This document shows, piece after piece, positions 42,073 through 51,259 of a stretch of 64,000 bases of DNA. The notes beneath the pieces are model-generated. The model had not been told where the DNA came from. It saw only the letters and a list, made by a program, of their open reading frames with translations, and did not search any database. The position numbers were made by a program, and so were the translations under genes. Within the stretch, counting starts at the first letter, position 1, and every line of letters starts with the position of its first letter. The DNA is taken from the NCBI RefSeq assembly GCF_023008545.1, contig NZ_CP095397.1:3461199-3525198 (forward strand). The letters run 5' to 3'. Origin of the DNA: Natribaculum luteum (GTDB taxonomy: Archaea > Halobacteriota > Halobacteria > Halobacteriales > Natrialbaceae).

Positions 42073-43422
42073 ATGACCGAGACGTTCGTGATCGTCGGCG
42101 GGGACGCTGCCGGGATGAGTGCCGCAAGTAAGGCAAAACGCGAGCGACCCGACATGGACGTGATCGTCTTCGAGAAAGGCGAGTGGGTCTCCTACGCCGC
42201 CTGCGGGATGCCCTACTACGTGAAAGGCGACGTCGACGATCTCGACGATCTCGTGGCGGTGACGCCCGAGGAGTTCGTCGAGGAGCGAGACGTCGACCTC
42301 CGAACCGGACACGAAGTCGTCGGGATCGATCGTGACGACCAGACGGTCACCGTCGACGTCGACGGCGACCGATTCGAACAGCCGTACGACCACCTGCTGA
42401 TCGGCACCGGCGCACACGCGATCGAACCGCCGTTCGACGGGATCGACCTCGAGGGCGTGTTCACGATCCACGACATGGACGAGGCAGACGCCATCGACGA
42501 CTACGTGGCCGACCACGACCTCGAGACCGCCGCGATCGTCGGCGGTGGCTACGTCGGCATCGAGATGGCCGAAGCGCTCACGGCGCGTGGCCTGTCCGTC
42601 AGCCTCTTCGAGATGCTGCCACACGTCCTCCAGCCGTTCGGCGAACCGGTCGCGGAAGTCGTCGAGGATCACCTCCGCGAGCAGGGCGTCGACCTCCACC
42701 TCGAGACGGCCGTCCAGGGCTTCGTCGGGGACGAGCGGGTCGACACGGTCGAACTCGAGGACGACGCCGTCTCCGCCGACCTCGTGATCGTCGGCGTCGG
42801 CGTCGCGCCGAACACGGAACTCGCCGAAGAGGCAGGCATCGAACTCGGTCCGACGGGGGCCATCGCGATCGACGAGTACGGTCGAACGAACGACGAACGG
42901 ATCTACGCGGCCGGCGACTGCGCCGAGGCGACGAACGTCGTCACCGGCGAACCCGACCACGTTCCGCTGGCGTTGACGGCGAATCGTGCGGGACGAGCGA
43001 TCGGCCAGACCGTGACTGGGTCGCCGACGTCCGTCGGAAAAATCGCCGGAACGGCGATCGTGAAGGCGTTCGAACTCGGTGCGGCTCGAACCGGGATCGT
43101 CGACCCCGAGCAAGCACGCGAGGCCGGGTTCGACCCCGTCTCGGTCACGATCGACGCGCCCACGCGCCCACACTACTACCCCGGCGCGACCGAGCTCACC
43201 GTGACGCTGCTGGCCGACCGCGAGAGCGAACGCGTCCTCGGGGCGAGCCTCGTCGGCCGCGACGGCGTGAAACGAGTCGACACGGTCGCAACCGCGCTCT
43301 CTGCAGAACTGACCGTCACGGAACTCCAGAACCTCGATCTGGCGTACGCGCCGCCGTTTAGCCCCACCTGGGACCCGATTCTCACCGCCGCGAAGGTCCT
43401 CTCCGGAAAACTCGAGGGCTGA
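42073..43422 (+). CDS. FAD-dependent CoA-disulfide reductase/NADH oxidase-like protein
   Basis: This 449-residue flavoprotein belongs to the pyridine nucleotide-disulfide family, CoADR/Nox/persulfide-reductase branch. It has the FAD loop GGDAAGMSAASKAKR, single redox cysteine C44 in SYAACGMPYYV (as in CoA-disulfide reductase), NAD loop IVGGGYVGIEMAEAL, second FAD motif IYAAGDC and the C-terminal dimer domain. It may reduce CoA disulfide or CoA persulfide with NAD(P)H. Its promoter carries the same motif as the sulfur operons, placing it in that regulon. ATG 42073 gives the canonical start. Confidence 0.9.
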   Translation: MTETFVIVGGDAAGMSAASKAKRERPDMDVIVFEKGEWVSYAACGMPYYVKGDVDDLDDLVAVTPEEFVEERDVDLRTGHEVVGIDRDDQTVTVDVDGDRFEQPYDHLLIGTGAHAIEPPFDGIDLEGVFTIHDMDEADAIDDYVADHDLETAAIVGGGYVGIEMAEALTARGLSVSLFEMLPHVLQPFGEPVAEVVEDHLREQGVDLHLETAVQGFVGDERVDTVELEDDAVSADLVIVGVGVAPNTELAEEAGIELGPTGAIAIDEYGRTNDERIYAAGDCAEATNVVTGEPDHVPLALTANRAGRAIGQTVTGSPTSVGKIAGTAIVKAFELGAARTGIVDPEQAREAGFDPVSVTIDAPTRPHYYPGATELTVTLLADRESERVLGASLVGRDGVKRVDTVATALSAELTVTELQNLDLAYAPPFSPTWDPILTAAKVLSGKLEG

Positions 43423-43495
43423 TCACGCCCGAATCCGAACGCGTCGTCCACTTCTTCTGGCGATCGAAAAAGCCAAGATAAGTGTATTGCGATGA

Positions 43496-44341
43496 CTATC
43501 GCTGCGTCGGCGGGACGATGAGTACGTTACTCTTCGCACGAGCGGTGACGCTCTCGGAGACGCTCCCGATGAGCAGGCGGCGCAGGCGGCTCTGCCCGCG
43601 CGACCCCATCAGGATCACCGTCGGATCGTACTCCTCTTCTGCAGCGAGGATCCCCTCGACCGGTTCGTCCTCGCGGACGTCGATCGTCGTGTCGATGCCG
43701 TACGACTCGAGGTCGTCGGCCATCGACTCGAGGCGCTCGCGCGCCTCCTCGGTCGAGATACCGGCTTCCTGCTGTTCGCGGTCGCTGACGTGGACCAGCG
43801 TCGCTTCCTCGGTGGCGTTCTTGAGGACTCGGAACTGATCGAACGCGCGGTCGGCGTTCTCGGAGAAGTCCGTCGCGTACAGCACGCGCTGGAAGAGATG
43901 CTCGCGGGCGACCTCGTGGCCGTCGTCCTCCTCGACGATGCGCTCGATCAGTAGCGGCCGAACGGAAGTCCGTGCGACGTTCCGTGCGGTGCTGCCGATC
44001 AGCCGACGCTCGAGCGGGCTCTGCCCTTTCGAGCCGACGACGATCATGTCCGCGCCAACGCGCTTTGCGACGTCGTTGATCCGGCGGTGTGGCGTCCCGC
44101 GGACGACGTGCATCTCGACGTCGAAGCCCTCTTCCTCGAAGAACGCTCGCTGGTTCTCGAGAGCCTTCCGCCGCTGGGAGTCGAGGTCGAACCCCGGCAT
44201 CCCGTAGTGGACGTTCGAACTGATGACGGTGACGAGGTGCACCTCGTCGATTCCGATCCGGTTGAGACACTCGAGGCAGGCCTGGGTACTGATCGCAGCG
44301 GTGCTGGCCTCCGACAGGTCGGTTGCAAATACGGCTCTCAT
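43496..44341 (-). CDS. tandem-domain universal stress protein
   Basis: This 281-residue protein has two Usp domains (1 to about 145 and 150-281). Both keep the ATP-binding pattern: VVGSKGQSPLERRLIGS in the first and LMGSRGQSRLRRLLIGS in the second. The ATG at 44341 starts MRAVFATDLSEAS, a standard Usp opening; upstream codons are not protein-like. It is convergent with the flavoprotein gene (73-base gap). Role in stress signalling is known only at family level. Confidence 0.92.
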   Translation of the reverse strand: MRAVFATDLSEASTAAISTQACLECLNRIGIDEVHLVTVISSNVHYGMPGFDLDSQRRKALENQRAFFEEEGFDVEMHVVRGTPHRRINDVAKRVGADMIVVGSKGQSPLERRLIGSTARNVARTSVRPLLIERIVEEDDGHEVAREHLFQRVLYATDFSENADRAFDQFRVLKNATEEATLVHVSDREQQEAGISTEEARERLESMADDLESYGIDTTIDVREDEPVEGILAAEEEYDPTVILMGSRGQSRLRRLLIGSVSESVTARAKSNVLIVPPTQR

Positions 44342-44561
44342 AGTTTGACGTACGCGGTCGGCAGTGATAATCTTGTCCCCAATACACAATTCTGATGTTT
44401 TCGAAATCCGTGGACGTGAACTCGCCATTTTCGATTCTTGCCGTCGAGACTGGCGAGCGTCGGCTGTGACACTGTTTCTCGAACGTCGGAGAACACGCCG
44501 TTCCACGGGTGCGACGATGGAGAACGCTCTGGTCGTGTCTACGGCCGCTCTGCGGGAGGAT

Positions 44562-44897
44562 TCACAGGTAACCGTCGGGCAGTTCGTCTTCGTGTCGAGT
44601 CAGCACCTCGAGCAGCGGACGTATCTCGTCGAACGCCGGCCCCTTGACGATGCGGCCACTTTCACGGTCCCACTCGACGAACCCCATCTCGGCCAGTTTC
44701 GGCAGGTGGACGTGCCGGAGTTGCGTCTCGAAGTATTTCGCGTCGCCCTCGAACGAGAGTTCCTCGAACTGGGCCGATTCGCGTCGCGGATTCGACTCCA
44801 TGAGGTTCACGAGAAGTCGTCGGCGAACGCAGGCGCGAAGCGCTTCGAGAGCGTCGTCGAAGGTGATCTCTCGATTCGATCGGTTGAGCGTCGTCAT
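44562..44897 (-). CDS. winged-helix DUF7344-type DNA-binding protein
   Basis: This 111-residue haloarchaeal wHTH protein has helix ALEALRACVRRRLLVNLME, a recognition region near RHVHLPKLAEMGFVEWDRES and a C-terminal helix LLEVLTRHED. Such small proteins are abundant in haloarchaea, mostly uncharacterised, and resemble ArsR-type repressors. It lies 59 bases downstream of an HTH_10 regulator on the same strand. Confidence 0.8.
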   Translation of the reverse strand: MTTLNRSNREITFDDALEALRACVRRRLLVNLMESNPRRESAQFEELSFEGDAKYFETQLRHVHLPKLAEMGFVEWDRESGRIVKGPAFDEIRPLLEVLTRHEDELPDGYL

Positions 44898-44956
44898 ATA
44901 GCTCTACTGAGCTATCGCTCCGTGTAGGCCTACACGTTGAATGAACTACGCATTTA

Positions 44957-45622
44957 TCAGTCGTCGTCGTCTCGATCGTCCCTGTGTCGCCCCAGCGTAT
45001 TTTCGATGAGCGTCGCCATCCCTCGGCGTAATCGTCCCGATAGTGCCTGTTGAGTTATTCCAAGCCGCTCTGCTATCTCGTCGCCCGTCGTCTTCCGCGG
45101 GACGTCGTAGTAACCTTTGTCGTACGCCGTAAGGAGGGATTTTCGCTGTTTCTCCGAGACGCCGTACTGTGCGTGCCCCGGGGTCTTCGGTGCGGTCAGC
45201 TGGTGGAGCGTGACGGGGCCTTCCTCTTCGAAGTGCTCTTCGAACTCGCCGAAGTGCTCGTGCGAACCGAATCGGACCCACAGCCGCCACTCGTCGCGAG
45301 ATCCGCGTGCCGCGAGGATCACCCCCTCGTGGTCTAAGATCGTCTCGAGTCGTTCGTTCACGACTTCTGCCCACTGGATCTGATACAGACGGCTGTCGGA
45401 GAACGAATCGGTCACGGTCGACTCGACGACCGTCGGATCGCCGGCCAGCGCCGCCTCGAACTGGTCCCACTCGTCTCCCAGCACCCAGAGAAACGGTATG
45501 ACGTAGTTCGGACTGTGGGCGACCAGGCGGTCCAACTCGACGGTGATTTGCGGGACTACCTCGAGCGTCTCGGCCAGACAGAACGCCTCTGCTGGAACGC
45601 TGAAGTCGGCGGTAACGCTCAT
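44957..45622 (-). CDS. bacterio-opsin-activator-type HTH regulator (HTH_10)
   Basis: This 221-residue regulator has an N-terminal sensor region (about 1-150, including LAETLEVVPQITVELDRLVA) and a C-terminal HTH_10 domain. That domain begins VSEKQRKSLLTAYDKGYYDV and continues KTTGDEIAERLGITQQALSG. Target genes are unknown; the nearest are the DUF7344-type gene downstream and msrA, divergent from it. Sequence is only distantly similar to the regulator at 1803. Confidence 0.88.
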   Translation of the reverse strand: MSVTADFSVPAEAFCLAETLEVVPQITVELDRLVAHSPNYVIPFLWVLGDEWDQFEAALAGDPTVVESTVTDSFSDSRLYQIQWAEVVNERLETILDHEGVILAARGSRDEWRLWVRFGSHEHFGEFEEHFEEEGPVTLHQLTAPKTPGHAQYGVSEKQRKSLLTAYDKGYYDVPRKTTGDEIAERLGITQQALSGRLRRGMATLIENTLGRHRDDRDDDD

Positions 45623-45818
45623 AGCGTAGACACGTGACGAAGTGGTGAACCTATTTGGTTTTCGTGCGTGGCTGAAGAACTTCGGCCACCAGAACTGGCG
45701 TCGAATTCTCGCGTTTATCGGATCTCACGCGGTGATCCGCCACGACGGAGCGTCCTGCGCGAGAACACGGGGTTTCTGCACGTCACATACATACACCCTG
45801 GGATTCAAATGAGTACCA

Positions 45819-46355
45819 ATGAGTTCGACACAGCGAGCGACGTTCGGCGGCGGTTGTTTCTGGTGTACGGAAGCGGCGATGAAGGAACTCGAGGGGGTCA
45901 CGTCGGTCACGTCGGGGTACGCCGGCGGCCACGCGGAGAACCCGACGTACCAGCAAGTCTGTAGCGGCACGACCGGCCACGCGGAGGTCGTTCAGGTCGA
46001 GTACGACCCCGACGTGATCGGCTACGACGACCTCCTCGAGGTGTTCTTCGCCACGCACGATCCGACGCAGCTGAACCGACAGGGCCCCGACGTGGGGACG
46101 CAGTATCGCTCTATCGTCCTCTACCACGACGACGAACAGCGCCGGCTGGCCGAGTCCTACATCGAGGCACTCGACGAGGAGTACGACGACGAGGTGGTGA
46201 CGGAACTGGAACCGCTCGAGGAGTTCTACGAGGCAGAAGAGTATCACCAGGATTACTTCGAGAAGAACCCCAACGACGCCTATTGCCGGATGCACGCAGC
46301 GCCGAAAGTCGAGAAGGTCCGAGAGAAGTTCGAGGCGAAGGTACACCGAACGTAG
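45819..46355 (+). CDS. msrA: peptide-methionine (S)-S-oxide reductase
   Basis: This 178-residue MsrA repairs oxidised methionine in proteins. The catalytic cysteine is C13 in GGGCFWCTEAA; SGYAGGHAENPTY and the GHAEVVQVEYDP segment are characteristic. C-terminal YFEKNPNDAYCRMHAAPKV holds a resolving-cysteine candidate. ATG 45819 gives the standard short N-terminus. The upstream 196 bases hold no recognised gene. Confidence 0.96.
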   Translation: MSSTQRATFGGGCFWCTEAAMKELEGVTSVTSGYAGGHAENPTYQQVCSGTTGHAEVVQVEYDPDVIGYDDLLEVFFATHDPTQLNRQGPDVGTQYRSIVLYHDDEQRRLAESYIEALDEEYDDEVVTELEPLEEFYEAEEYHQDYFEKNPNDAYCRMHAAPKVEKVREKFEAKVHRT

Positions 46356-46442
46356 GTGGTCCGTCTCTCTCGAGTATCTCCTTCTGGAGACGCTGCCCTC
46401 ATGAAGCCGCTCGATTGGTGCCCGAAACCGTCTTTCGAGGAC

Positions 46443-46480
46443 GCTCGAGGGGTCGCCGCTCGAGAGGTCGCCGCTCGAGA
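46443..46480. repeat. short tandem repeat, 15-base unit
   Basis: GGTCGCCGCTCGAGA is repeated head to tail at 46451-46465 and 46466-46480, preceded by a partial copy (CGCTCGAGG). It lies directly after the 3' end of the minus-strand cyclase gene, ending 3 bases before its stop codon. Confidence 0.6.
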
Positions 46481-46482
46481 GG

Positions 46483-47145
46483 CTACTCGACCACGGCGAC
46501 CGCTCGCACCGGCGATCCGTCAGCGTTCCGGACCGAGAGCGGGTAGGCGTGTACGTCGAACTCGCACGGGACGGACTCGAGCGCGCGCAGGTTCTCGACG
46601 ATCAGTCGGCCGTCGGCGAAGAGGACGCGGTGGGCAGGGTAGCCGTCGGGTTCGCCGTCTCGAGCGGTCGCCGTCGGCGTCGGATCGACGTTCGGCGCGT
46701 CGATCCCGAGGTGACAGTTCCACTCGACGAGCAGGTCGGCCGCGCCGTCTGTGAGGAAGGGATGCTCGAAGTACCGGTCCGTTCCCCAGTGTGCCGCCCA
46801 CCCGGTACAAACCGCGAGCAGGTCAGCCTCGAGTGCGGCGTCGGCGTCGACGGCACTATAAAGCGCGTCGGCGTCGATCGGTTCGCGGGCGGCGAGCGGC
46901 CGCAGATCGACGAGACGCGCCGCGAAGCGGAACGTCTCGAGTGGGTACTCATCGAGCGTCCGCCCGTCCGCGAGCAAGTGCGCCGGGGCGTCGACGTGGG
47001 TTCCGGCGTGGGTGTCGACGTCGAGGCTCGTCGTCCGGTACCCGTCCTCCTCGACGGTCGCCGCCGGTTCGATCTCGACCGGCGGATCGCCGGGGTAGAC
47101 CGGCATCCCGCTCTCGAGGGAGTGTGAGAGGTCGTAGGTAGGCAC
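46483..47145 (-). CDS. cyclase-family (kynurenine formamidase-like) metal hydrolase
   Basis: This 220-residue cyclase-fold protein has the signature HAGTHVDAPAHLL (HxGTHxDxPxH), which binds a divalent metal, plus DLSHSLESGMPVYPGDPP at the start. Family members hydrolyse N-formylkynurenine or other amides and lactones. GTG 47145 is the likely start since the family begins at about this point; a TTG 27 bases further upstream is less likely. Substrate unknown. Confidence 0.85.
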   Translation of the reverse strand: MPTYDLSHSLESGMPVYPGDPPVEIEPAATVEEDGYRTTSLDVDTHAGTHVDAPAHLLADGRTLDEYPLETFRFAARLVDLRPLAAREPIDADALYSAVDADAALEADLLAVCTGWAAHWGTDRYFEHPFLTDGAADLLVEWNCHLGIDAPNVDPTPTATARDGEPDGYPAHRVLFADGRLIVENLRALESVPCEFDVHAYPLSVRNADGSPVRAVAVVE

Positions 47146-47231
47146 GGGTAAGCCGTCGTCTCGAGGGGCCAAAAGACGTTGTGGCTTGCGGTCGTCGGCC
47201 TGTCACGATATTGGATTCGAGATCGCGACGA

Positions 47232-47549
47232 TCACAGCACGCTTCGAAACAGCAGGACGGCCCCGATTCCAGCCCCCAGGGCGAGCAGGATGTTCTGTGT
47301 CCGCCACGCGAGCAAGAAGACGACGCCGGCCGCACCCCACTCGGCGGGGCCTGCCGACGCGAGTTCGGGGCCGAGAATCGAGATCACGATCGCGCCCGGC
47401 AGCACCGACAGCCCGGACTCGACGCGCTCTGACACCTCGAGACGGCTCAGTACCCACAGACCGCCCGCCTTCGTGACGTAGGTCGCGACAGCCATCGCGG
47501 CGACGATCGCCACGACGTACGGGTCGAGGGCGAACGGGCTAGTCGTCAT
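47232..47549 (-). CDS. azlD: AzlD-family branched-chain amino acid transport protein
   Basis: This 105-residue protein with about four membrane spans has the AzlD pattern, including VAIVAAMAVATYVTKAGGLW and SVLPGAIVISILGPEL. With AzlC it forms an exporter of branched-chain amino acids. Its start lies inside the azlC 3' end (11-base overlap). Confidence 0.9.
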   Translation of the reverse strand: MTTSPFALDPYVVAIVAAMAVATYVTKAGGLWVLSRLEVSERVESGLSVLPGAIVISILGPELASAGPAEWGAAGVVFLLAWRTQNILLALGAGIGAVLLFRSVL

Positions 47550-48306
47550 AGCGGATCACCTCGAGCGTCGCTGCGGCGAGTCCGCCGAGCAGGATGTACC
47601 AGCGACCCGGGAGCATCTCGGCGGCGGCGACGGCGACGAAAAGCGCCACGAGCCACGGCAGCAGCGACGACCTCCCCTCCCAGAGTTCGACCGCGAGCGC
47701 GACGAACACTGCCGAGAGGACGAAGTCGAGGCCGAAGCGGGCGGGTTCGCCGATCACGCCGCCCGCGGTCGCGCCGACGATCGTTGCGACGACCCAGAAC
47801 GACCAGATGGCAAGGCCGCTGCCGAGGAGGAACGCGCCGCGAGCGCTCCCCGAGCGGAGGTCGCTCATCGTCAACGCCCAGTTCTCGTCGGCCATGAAAA
47901 ATACGCTGGCGTAGGTGCGAGCGGCCGACAGGTGCTCGAACCACGGCCTGAGAGCGGCACCCATCAGCGAGTACCGGAGGTTGATCACAACCGTCGTGAC
48001 GACGATCGTCGCGACCGGGATCGGATCGGCCCAGAGTTCGATCGCGACCAGCTGGGCCGCGCCCGCGACCACCGTCGCGCTCATCAGCGTCGCCTCTGCG
48101 ACGCTCAACCCTGCCTGTCGCGCCAGGACGCCGAAGACGACGCCGTAGCCGCCGACGCCCAGAGCGACCGGGACACACCGAAGAAAGCCCACTCGAGCCC
48201 CTTCGAGCGTGAACGTCACGTCCTCGCCCCCTCGAGTGGACTCAGACTCGTCGTTCGCACGCCGGGGTCGCTGCTCCGTGCGCCCGGACGCCTCCTCGGT
48301 GCTCAT
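47539..48306 (-). CDS. azlC: AzlC-family branched-chain amino acid exporter
   Basis: This roughly 255-residue membrane protein has the AzlC core LRCVPVALGVGGYGVVFGVL, the conserved SATVVAGAAQLVAIEL and NLRYSLMGAALRPWF. The N-terminal 35 residues are hydrophilic and poorly conserved, as often in haloarchaea. ATG 48306 is preferred to a GTG at 48327. It overlaps azlD by 11 bases. Confidence 0.9.
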   Translation of the reverse strand: MSTEEASGRTEQRPRRANDESESTRGGEDVTFTLEGARVGFLRCVPVALGVGGYGVVFGVLARQAGLSVAEATLMSATVVAGAAQLVAIELWADPIPVATIVVTTVVINLRYSLMGAALRPWFEHLSAARTYASVFFMADENWALTMSDLRSGSARGAFLLGSGLAIWSFWVVATIVGATAGGVIGEPARFGLDFVLSAVFVALAVELWEGRSSLLPWLVALFVAVAAAEMLPGRWYILLGGLAAATLEVIRYDD

Positions 48307-48520
48307 CAGCGTCGGTCCGCCGGCCACGAAGAGCCGCCGACGGGGCGCTCTCGAACGCTGACGCTACGCAGTCGATCGTTCTCGGCGTCACTCCGACGAC
48401 CCAGTCTGAGAGAGGGCATAGTAGACGACTGCTTGCCGTCGAGCCGTCATCAACCCGACGGTTGTGCGGCGGCGGTTCGTCCCGAGAACCCGGCGACTCG
48501 TCGCCGACCGTCCGTCGGTA

Positions 48521-48928
48521 TCACTCGACCACGAGGACGGGGATCGACGTGTCTTCTGAGACGCGATCGGAGACGCTCCCGCGAAAGAGGCGATCGACGT
48601 CGATGCCCCTGTGTCGGCCCATGACGATCAGGTCGACGTCGTGCTCGTCGGCGTACTTCAGGATTGCCTGGGGGCGAAGTCCGTGTGTGACCATCGTCTC
48701 GACGTCCGTGACCCCTTCTTCGGCGGCCAGTTCCGCAACGTGGTCGACTGCCTGCTGGCCGATCTCCTCGAGGTCCTCGAAGTCGATCCCGGGTGCGATC
48801 GCGGCCGAGTTGATGACGTAGAGGGCGTGGACGGTCGCGCCGTGGACGGCCGCGAGTTCGATCGCCTCCTCGATCGCCCGTCGCGTACTCTCCCGGCCGT
48901 CCGTCGGGACGAGGATGTCGCCGTACAT
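48521..48928 (-). CDS. universal stress protein (UspA family)
   Basis: This 135-residue Usp domain starts MYGDILVPTDGRESTRRAI and has IVMGRHRGIDVDRLFRGSVS, close to the ATP-binding pattern although the first glycine pair reads GRHRG. The ATG at 48928 is chosen over a GTG 9 bases upstream. It is divergent from another usp gene at 49029 across 100 bases. Confidence 0.9.
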   Translation of the reverse strand: MYGDILVPTDGRESTRRAIEEAIELAAVHGATVHALYVINSAAIAPGIDFEDLEEIGQQAVDHVAELAAEEGVTDVETMVTHGLRPQAILKYADEHDVDLIVMGRHRGIDVDRLFRGSVSDRVSEDTSIPVLVVE

Positions 48929-49028
48929 GGGTGCCACGTTCGACGGCGACCGTCAAAGACCTGTCGTGGCGTTGACCGAAGGTGTCGTCCGGGAGTAGAC
49001 TTATTCTCGTCATCGACGAACGAGACGT

Positions 49029-49454
49029 ATGTCGATGCGTGTACTGGTCGCACTCGACGGCTCCGAACAGTCGACGGCCGCACTGTCCTACGCCGCGGAA
49101 ACGTACGCCGACGCGGCGATCGTCTGCTTTCACGCCATCGATCCGTTCGACCGCGATCCAGAGGAGTCGACGGCAGAGCCACTTACCGAAGAGTGGCTCG
49201 AGTCAGAGCGCGAGCGCGCCGACGACCTGTTCGACCGCGCGCTCGAGGCTGTCGACCTCCCCGACGAACGGGTCGAGCGAGAGACGACCGTCGGCGCGCC
49301 GGCGGAGTCGATCGTCGCGTACGCGGAGAGCGAAGACGTCGATCACGTCGTCGTCGGGAGTTACGGACGGGGCGAGGCGACGCAGTTGCAACTCGGGAGC
49401 GTCGCGGAGGTCGTCGTGCGACGGACGCCGGTACCCGTAACCGTCGTCAGATAA
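49029..49454 (+). CDS. universal stress protein (UspA family)
   Basis: This 141-residue Usp domain starts MSMRVLVALDGSEQSTAALS. The nucleotide-binding signature VVGSYGRGEATQLQLGSVAE fits G2xG9xG(S/T), so ATP binding is likely. It closely resembles the next gene, suggesting tandem duplication. Confidence 0.92.
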   Translation: MSMRVLVALDGSEQSTAALSYAAETYADAAIVCFHAIDPFDRDPEESTAEPLTEEWLESERERADDLFDRALEAVDLPDERVERETTVGAPAESIVAYAESEDVDHVVVGSYGRGEATQLQLGSVAEVVVRRTPVPVTVVR

Positions 49455-49553
49455 TCGCGACGGCGGTGAGTGGACGGAGGCGAGTGGCGTGTAACGTTTG
49501 GCGTGCCCCCCCGGTGACATACCGTTATTGGGTCGCCGGTCGAAGACTGTGCT

Positions 49554-49997
49554 ATGATAGACCACGTCCTGGTCCCGGTCGACGGCTCCGAACAGTCGAA
49601 CGCCGCCCTGGTGTACGCCGTCGAACTCGTTTCGGACGCGACGATCACGCTCTTGCACGTCGTCGATCCGGTCAGCGAGATGGACGACCTGTCGACGACC
49701 GACGGCCAGTACACGGCGGCACAGCGCCAGACCGCCGAACAGGTGTTCGAGCACGCTCGAGCGCGCCTCGACGACGAGGACGTGACGATCGAGACGGCGA
49801 TCGAGACGGGAGCGCCCTGGCGTGAGATCGTCGACTACGCCGCCGGTCACGATGTCGACCACGTCGTGATGGGGAGTCACGGCCGCGACGGCGCGACCCG
49901 GCTCCTGCTTGGGAGCGTCGCGGAGGTCGTCGTCCGTCGATCACCGGTTCCGGTGACGGTCGTCAGCCAGGAATCCGTTCCCAAGGCCGATCGCTGA
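49554..49997 (+). CDS. universal stress protein (UspA family)
   Basis: This 147-residue Usp domain starts MIDHVLVPVDGSEQSNAALV and carries VMGSHGRDGATRLLLGSVAE, a full ATP-binding pattern. The opening and closing segments match the gene at 49029 closely at DNA level (VDGSEQS, LGSVAEVVVRR), consistent with duplication. It precedes a membrane protease gene by 33 bases on the same strand. Confidence 0.92.
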   Translation: MIDHVLVPVDGSEQSNAALVYAVELVSDATITLLHVVDPVSEMDDLSTTDGQYTAAQRQTAEQVFEHARARLDDEDVTIETAIETGAPWREIVDYAAGHDVDHVVMGSHGRDGATRLLLGSVAEVVVRRSPVPVTVVSQESVPKADR

Positions 49998-50030
49998 AGG
50001 GACTTTACTTTTCGCAGCCGTAGTGGTGCT

Positions 50031-51233
50031 ATGTTCAGAAGCTACCGGATCGGATCGGTCCTCGGGATTCCGATCAAGCTCGATGTCACGTTCCTCCTGA
50101 TCCTGCCGGTGTTCGCCTGGCTCATCGGGAGCCAGTTCACCGACCTGGCGACGGCTCTGAACGCCATCTTCGGCGTCGGAATCGACGCCACGGCGCTCGA
50201 AGGGACGAACGTCGTCTGGCTGCTCGGGCTGGCCGCCGCAGTCGGGCTGTTCGCGAGCGTCCTCTTGCACGAACTGGGCCACTCGGTGGTCGCGTTACGC
50301 TACGACGTCCCTATCGAGTCGATCACGCTCTGGCTGCTCGGCGGCGTCGCCCAGCTTTCGGGACGACCGGACAACTGGCGACAGGAACTCGCGATCGCGA
50401 TCGCCGGACCCGTGGTCAGCGTCGTCCTCGGCGCGCTCTCGTACGGGCTGTTGCTCGCCACACCGGCGAACGTCGACGCCGTCCGGTTCGTCCTCGCCTA
50501 TCTCGCGCTCATGAACGTCGTACTCGCGGCGTTCAACATGCTACCGGGCTTTCCGCTCGACGGTGGACGGGTGCTCCGGGCGCTGCTCGCGCGCAACCGC
50601 CCCTACGCGGTCGCGACACAGCAGGCGGCCCGGATCGGCCAACTGTTCGCCATCGCGCTCGGCCTGTTCGGCCTGCTCGCGCTCAACTTCATCATGGTCG
50701 CCATCGCCCTGTTCGTCTACGTCGCCGCCGCCGGCGAAGCCCGACAGACCGCACTCGAGTCGGCCTTCGGCGACGTCCAGGTGGCGGACGTGATGATCCC
50801 CCGCGAGGACCTCGTGACGATCGACCGAGAGGAAACGATCAGTGGTCTGCTCGAGCGGATGCTCGGTCGACGACACACGGGATTCCCGGTCGTCGACGAG
50901 GGGACGATCACCGGCGTCGTCACGCTCGAGGACGTCCACGACGTGGCGCCGGTCGAACGGGACGCTTACACGGTCGCGGACGTGATGGCGACCGACGTGC
51001 CGATGGTCGATCCCGACGACGACGTGATGGGCACGCTCCGGACGCTCCAGACGGCGGACGCCGATCGGCTCCTGGTCACCGACGCGTCCGGATCGGTCGT
51101 CGGGATGGTGACCCAGTCCGATCTCGTTCGAGCGCTCAGCGTCGGCGTGATGCTCGGCCCGCAGGAGGCCGACAGAGGCGACCGGACCGACGACGAGGTT
51201 TCGATCGCCGACTCGCCGATCCACCGCTGGTGA
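50031..51233 (+). CDS. site-2 protease-type M50 metalloprotease with CBS domains
   Basis: This 400-residue intramembrane zinc protease has HELGH at 80-84 and the third ligand in NMLPGFPLDGG at 169-179, with about six spans in the first 245 residues. Two CBS domains follow (about 255-375; VADVMIPREDLVTIDREET and VADVMATDVPMVDPDDDVM), which may sense adenine nucleotides. Such proteases release membrane-held regulators. Substrate unknown. The upstream usp gene may be co-transcribed. Confidence 0.93.
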   Translation: MFRSYRIGSVLGIPIKLDVTFLLILPVFAWLIGSQFTDLATALNAIFGVGIDATALEGTNVVWLLGLAAAVGLFASVLLHELGHSVVALRYDVPIESITLWLLGGVAQLSGRPDNWRQELAIAIAGPVVSVVLGALSYGLLLATPANVDAVRFVLAYLALMNVVLAAFNMLPGFPLDGGRVLRALLARNRPYAVATQQAARIGQLFAIALGLFGLLALNFIMVAIALFVYVAAAGEARQTALESAFGDVQVADVMIPREDLVTIDREETISGLLERMLGRRHTGFPVVDEGTITGVVTLEDVHDVAPVERDAYTVADVMATDVPMVDPDDDVMGTLRTLQTADADRLLVTDASGSVVGMVTQSDLVRALSVGVMLGPQEADRGDRTDDEVSIADSPIHRW

Positions 51234-51259
51234 CGGTCACGGCCGACGGCGGCGTCGAA

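Noticed and set aside
41862-42131. Plus-strand frame starting MCGNYYTEGTLEF upstream of the flavoprotein gene
   Set aside because: It is basic and AT-rich, runs into the flavoprotein gene in another frame, and covers the promoter with the TATA and shared motif.
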